From Saccoglossus kowalevskii (taxonomy: Eukaryota; Hemichordata; Enteropneusta; Harrimaniidae), in NCBI RefSeq assembly GCF_000003605.2, contig NW_003112478.1, positions 5,965-44,100 of the forward strand: a stretch of 38,136 bases of DNA, given 5' to 3'. Within the stretch, counting starts at the first letter, position 1. Each line of letters opens with the position of its first letter. Positions 33,216 to 38,136 of the stretch are shown here, in pieces. The translations under genes and the position numbers were made by a program. The notes under the pieces were generated by a model. That model made no database searches. It saw only the letters and a list, made by a program, of their open reading frames with translations, and was not told where the DNA came from.

Positions 33216-34529
33216 AACAAATTGGTAAACGTCAGCATCCCTATTTTCACTTGACTTGGTCATAACAGAGCAGGCTTATTGAATTTTGTTCACATAGACA
33301 AATACCCCACCATAGAACAATTGTGGCCAGATTTTTGTGATTTGATTCTGTACATAGTAACGTATGTTTCCCCCTTGCGATCCTATCGCATATCACAGTT
33401 CCGTGTTTATAATAGTTAGCTGGTTGGTAAATTTACCGCATTTATAATGTAAATGACATTCGTGTTTAGTTTGTCATCTTCATGCATTGAGTCCAGCATG
33501 ATGTCCCTGCTGTTCCGGCGTTTTAATCATGGTTCTCGGAATACAATTACCCCTTATCCTACGTTCTAGTCATATAACAGGATTTCTGACAGTTATAAAT
33601 GTATAAAGATAGGGTACATGCTGAATATTATGTAATTGAATACTGGTTACCTGTTATTGTGCATTTTTTTAGTACAAATTTGATGTCATAACATGCTTGC
33701 AAAAACAACAACACAATTATTGATGGGACTCGAAATGGATTTTGTTGGAAGAGGAATATTCGAATGTAATTGAATCCAGAACTTACGAAATAAATATTAG
33801 CACTGCCATTGCTTAACTTTATGAACACTTTGTATTTGTCGTGTATACAGTCACAAAGTTTGACAAACTCGTTCATTTCTTTTGGGCAGAATGGGAATGA
33901 ATAAAATATGAACCCGTAAAAGAGATGGGGCAGCTGTCTGTTTACGTTGGGTTGCATTTACCGGTTATAACAATTATATAACTTTTGATATTAGATTACG
34001 ATTCAACTAGTAATAACAAATACAACTACATTTGTCATGGGCATACCTTTCACATCATATTTTTATTCGGATATACTAGTAGTTCAAACGTATGTATATA
34101 ATGATGACGTGTTGCTTGTCACAGACACGTATGGAAATTATACGAATAAGGAAATTACAGACAAAAAGAGTGAAAATTTGTGTCATATTTTCTATATTCA
34201 AAATGCTGAAATTGGTTGAGAAAAAAAAGCCATGAAAATGAGACATGACAACGGATACACAAGATAGAGTGATTACTTCCTGCTCTGCATGTTTTGAACG
34301 TAGACTATGTTGCCTAGTATTTCGAACACGTCTATTTCACCATACCTGTCACTGGCTGAAATGTATGATGAATGTCCGTGTAAGTCAAAATGAAGTATAT
34401 AGTAGGCGTTATTCAGTAGCGAGACATTTCGGGAAAAAAAATACGAAAGGAGTATGTGTGCATTTAGGTGAAGGGCATTAAGGGAAACGAATTTGAGATA
34501 TAGCTGCAAGCAGCAATGATTTATTTGGT

Positions 34530-34544
34530 CCAATACGCTATTGG
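34530..34544. promoter_or_regulatory. Inverted CCAAT pair
   Basis: CCAATA-CGC-TATTGG is a perfect 6-bp inverted repeat containing two opposed CCAAT boxes. It lies just after ATAGCTGCAAGCAGCAATG (34498-34516), a string I associate with animal repeats, so it may be part of one. Confidence 0.25.
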
Positions 34545-36489
34545 AGCCATATTGTTATTAATATGTTCATACTAGGAATACACGCACCAACAAAAAAGAA
34601 CTAACTTCACTTATAAGTCTATATCTGTGATTTGCGTTGTCATTGGCATTGACAATCAACTCGTTTAAAGAAGCGAACAATATCCAACCTTGAGACTAGA
34701 GAACTAAAGGGATAAAATCTATCAACTCTTTGAATGAATGTAAACACGTTCTATTTTAGAGTCAGTATTATTATTATTATACACGTTGTGTAATTGGTTC
34801 TGCGACCAACGGAGTCTTTATTTTGTGTCATATTTAATGGTTTGTGTACCCACGTGAGTCGGAACACTCTAAATGCATTAGCAAATAGAAACAGTCACTA
34901 ACATTCAAGCGTGCTGAGAATCACTGATCATTTTTGTACATGTTAATAGTTCTAAGGGTTAGGAACTCTCTCTGAGTACAACTTTAAAACGTTTTCACTC
35001 GGTAATCTGCGTTACATACTGTGTATGTCATAGTAACAATACAAGTTGCTTGCACGATTGTGACTGAGAATTTCCCAAATTAATAAAAATTTAATAACGG
35101 CATTCATTGTATTTCTATAATGAAAGTTAAGACTTGGTCTACCCACAGAGTCTAAGTTTACATTTATTTGAGTTCAATTACTAGTAATATTGTTAGTTTT
35201 GAAAGAACATAACAATCAGGAAAATAATTGCATATTTTATTAGCTTTCTGATATCAATATATATTTCAATCATTTGTTACCTATTGATCGATAAGTCACG
35301 ATTTTGACGTCATTTACGATAAAATATTCATCAATGTTATGAAGCCAACGGTGGTATGTTTGAATTGCGTGTAGTTTCCATGACACGTGGGCAATATATT
35401 TATCTTTTCCAGTAATGTTAGTCTGGTGCCTTAGCAAAAACATTGTTACAGAAGTGGTACTTTTTTTTCAGGAAATCTGTGATCAATAAGGCATCATATT
35501 TTTACTTTGTTACCGTGGAAATAACAAACAAAAAAAACATTTCCATTTTGTAATCAATCTAACTAATGCCCCTCTCCATTTCGAAATATGCATGTTACGA
35601 ACAAAATAACCACTGAAAATAGTGCTAAAAATAGACACGTGGAAACGGAAATCACTAAAAAATCACCAAATATGCAATAATTATTTTTTGAGGTAGAAGA
35701 ACACTACTAGTAGCAAACAGTTTGGATGGGTTACACAAATCTGTCACTGAATATATTAATTAGAATTTGCATTATAGGAAACATGTTAACTGTCAACATT
35801 TTGAGCATTGAACTGGTTGCTTTAATCGAGGCATACGAATAAGACGTTTCATGCATGGGAAACCATGTCCGAAAATGAACTACCATGACTGTATGACCTT
35901 GTTAGACCATGGGCAACCACAGAAGCTTTTGTCAAATGATACAATTCACGTACCCATAAACTACCATGATTGACCATGGCCATATAATAAGTATATCTGC
36001 ATTACATTGATAGGATTCCAGAATTGCTTACAGTGTCCTGAATCATAATGGTAAAGTTATAAGGTTATATGCTGAGAAATTACCGCTTTCTGGGACTTAA
36101 TGATACCTTGCTTAATGACTTAATGATATATGTTCACGACGTATGTCATTGGTAGTATAGAAAGCACAATACTAAAAATGTTGATTATATAATTTAAATA
36201 CTGGCATATGAAGCTGTGTTGTCGTTCAGGTCTATGCAAATTAGCTAATTAATATGCTAAATAATATGCTAAATTGTCTGAACTGATCCTTTACTATCAA
36301 CAGTGTTTCTTCGATATTTAACAAGAACATGAAAGTAATATCATATTTAATGTTTCAGGCGATTTTTGCATGACAACAAAGATAAAACAAATAATGCAGT
36401 GAACGTAATTAATATCAGATTTTGCCCTGATCATTTTGATATCAATGTTTCCCCACCTTGATTCATTATAGCATTTTATGATTTCCGTT

Positions 36490-36503
36490 GTTACCATCGT
36501 AAC
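36490..36503. promoter_or_regulatory. RFX X-box-like site (GTTACCATCGTAAC)
   Basis: Differs by one base from the perfect palindrome at 37406-37419. Both half-sites GTTACC and GTAAC are intact. Confidence 0.3.
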
Positions 36504-37405
36504 ATACTATATAAATATAATGCCTTCTGTTTGTTAGATTGTATGTATTGTATCAGAGCGTGATTTTCTGATATTATCTATCTGACATCCGGGTCATTTT
36601 GGTCTAGTTTTAGTACATGTCGTTTGTATCTTACCATATCTTTCATTGATGTATTGGTGGTAATTTGAATATAAGGATTCTCTTACAACAATTGTATCAG
36701 CATTTCATACAGCAATGACGTTGTTTTTTTTGAAGATTTTGAAATAATATAATAAATTCATTTCGTGAATTTTAAAAATACACATTATTTATGCCCAGTG
36801 ATTATGTTTAGGTAACATCACGAGGCAGAGGAGTAATGTCTTCCATGTAAAGTAGTTGTTAAACGCAGCTTAATTTGTCCATCAACACATAATTCTGTAA
36901 TTGTTATCATTTGATGAAACTCGACAATATAACTCTGTCTTCACGGCAAGTTTGCAGCGGGACATTATGTTCAGTAACACCACTGTTTGTCTCTTATTAC
37001 CTCAGAAAATCACCAGCTGCGACTGCGACTACTCTCACTGTTAATCACGTGGCCCATGTATACATACATTCATTGAATATATTGTATATTCTTGTATTGC
37101 CACTGCACTGCCAGTAATATTTAGCAATGTTGTACGATGTGATTTTAAATACACCAATGGCAAATAAACTTACAGAGTCGTTTATAGTGCCATACTCGTC
37201 GGCTTGTGTCGGATCATCAAATATAAATCTCCCCCACACCCCTAAGTCATGTCAGTATATTTCGAATATATATCTCTTAAACAGGTTAGAGTGTAAATTC
37301 GTTTATGGAAACATGAATTATATACACCGTTTCAGTGAGCAGAGCTTTACATCGCTTCATCAATGATAGATGCCTACCGGAGATACCAGCTTTCTATAAA
37401 CGACA

Positions 37406-37425
37406 GTTACCATGGTAACCAATCA
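37406..37425. promoter_or_regulatory. Perfect RFX X-box palindrome joined to a CCAAT box
   Basis: GTTACCATGGTAAC (37406-37419) is a perfect 14-bp palindrome matching the X-box bound by RFX factors. CCAATCA (37419-37425) follows directly. Opposed CCAAT boxes lie 250-290 bp further on (ATTGG 37677-37681, CCAATCAG 37711-37718). RFX plus NF-Y sites are typical of promoters of ciliary genes, so a gene off the right edge is possible. Confidence 0.4.
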
Positions 37426-38136
37426 TTATACCAAACTCGCATGCTCCTAAATATAAGCTTACAGATATTTTGATAATAAGATTTATCACTCGATCCTGTG
37501 AAGATACTAATCAGTATCCGTATTATGCTATGTAATTTATGCTGATAATGTTCCTTCAACAAGAACATTTCTTTCGCATGCAAACACTTTATGTTTCCCC
37601 CATAGATAATGTGACACCTCAAATACTTCCCAGTTGAGTTAAAGCATGTATACACGTCATATTTTGATTCACTCTGATTGGTCTGACTGTTTGGCGTTAG
37701 AGTTGGGTAGCCAATCAGGCACGAGGAGTAGTTACCTATTGACTTGCATACCATGACAACGATACTCGAGATAGTAGGTTTAAGCAGCATTTTTTTCTGA
37801 CAATGGCAAAACCTGTTTGCCAAAATAAAGCTTCTGTGATTTTAATTCAGGTTCTTAAAATGAACAAAATGATAGATTATAGGTGCAGATTACGCTGTAT
37901 GTGCCAATTAGTTGAAAACTTGACCTTGCAGCGGATATCGGCTTTCGTCAGAGAGTGAACTATGGGCTGTAAGATAATATTAAAAGCGATGTGTTGAAAC
38001 TGATCTTCACAACTTCAAACTACAAATATATAACGTTCGTCTCTTCTGGTACTATTATTTTGTGATCATTGGACTTGAAAATCTATATTTAAAGCAAAAT
38101 TTAACATCTTTTCAAAACATAATAACTAACCTCATT

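Larger units (their letters stand above)
32444..38136. other. POMT1 3' UTR and downstream DNA, no gene recognised
   Basis: After the stop there is no AATAAA for over a kilobase. Candidate poly(A) signals are ATTAAA at 33210-33215 and AATAAA at 33789-33794, so the UTR end is undetermined. Open frames up to 138 codons (minus strand, 37407-37823) show no recognisable family and low-complexity AT-driven composition. X-box and CCAAT motifs cluster at the right end. A CCATG-rich patch lies at 35862-35983. Nothing else stands out. Confidence 0.7.

Noticed and set aside
33628-33957. 109-codon minus-strand open frame downstream of POMT1
   Set aside because: Phe/Ile-rich low-information sequence with no domain and no splice partner.
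37407-37823. 138-codon minus-strand open frame
   Set aside because: No family resemblance, no start context of note and overlap with regulatory-looking palindromes. Such a length can occur by chance in a window this long.

Overview
The window is animal nuclear DNA: AT-rich and intron-rich, with GT-AG splice sites and abundant MITE-like, rolling-circle-like and DIRS-type repeats. The only gene I can support is the 3' part of POMT1 on the + strand, the protein O-mannosyltransferase 1 of the ER. Its coding segments (997 nt, 331 residues plus stop) join in one frame across eight exons and resemble vertebrate POMT1 along their whole length. They cover the end of MIR domain 2, MIR domain 3, the luminal segment after it and the last four membrane helices, ending at a TAA at 32441-32443. 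The N-terminal catalytic half lies to the left of the window. The repeat content suggests a marine invertebrate bilaterian (hemichordate, amphioxus, mollusc or similar), but I cannot fix the phylum.

Layout: 1-1123 is intron. E1 (1124-1220), E2 (2041-2133), E3 (6308-6422), E4 (15970-16055), E5 (21916-22032), E6 (24102-24228), E7 (25644-25821) and E8 (32260-32443) are the exons; 32444-38136 is 3' UTR and intergenic DNA with no recognised gene. The E1-E2 intron holds two abutting MITEs. The E2-E3 intron holds a long rolling-circle-like element with about 155-bp internal tandem units, and a possible LINE/SINE tail. The E3-E4 intron (9.5 kb) holds a 3.74-kb array of about 104 units of 36 bp with higher-order structure, a 20-copy 25-bp minisatellite and another MITE. 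The E4-E5 intron holds two more rolling-circle-like copies, one with a MITE nested in it. The last intron holds a broken DIRS-like retrotransposon fossil.

The most notable non-genic signals are the 36-bp array, whose period of 12 codons keeps several frames open on both strands without being a gene; a dispersed repeat family with terminal hairpins and variable internal tandem repeats; a 157-bp TTAA-flanked MITE whose ends carry CRE and NRF1-like motifs; and a perfect RFX X-box palindrome with CCAAT boxes near the right edge. I found no tRNA, rRNA or CRISPR array. I see no wholly new biological system here; the novelty is in repeat architecture.
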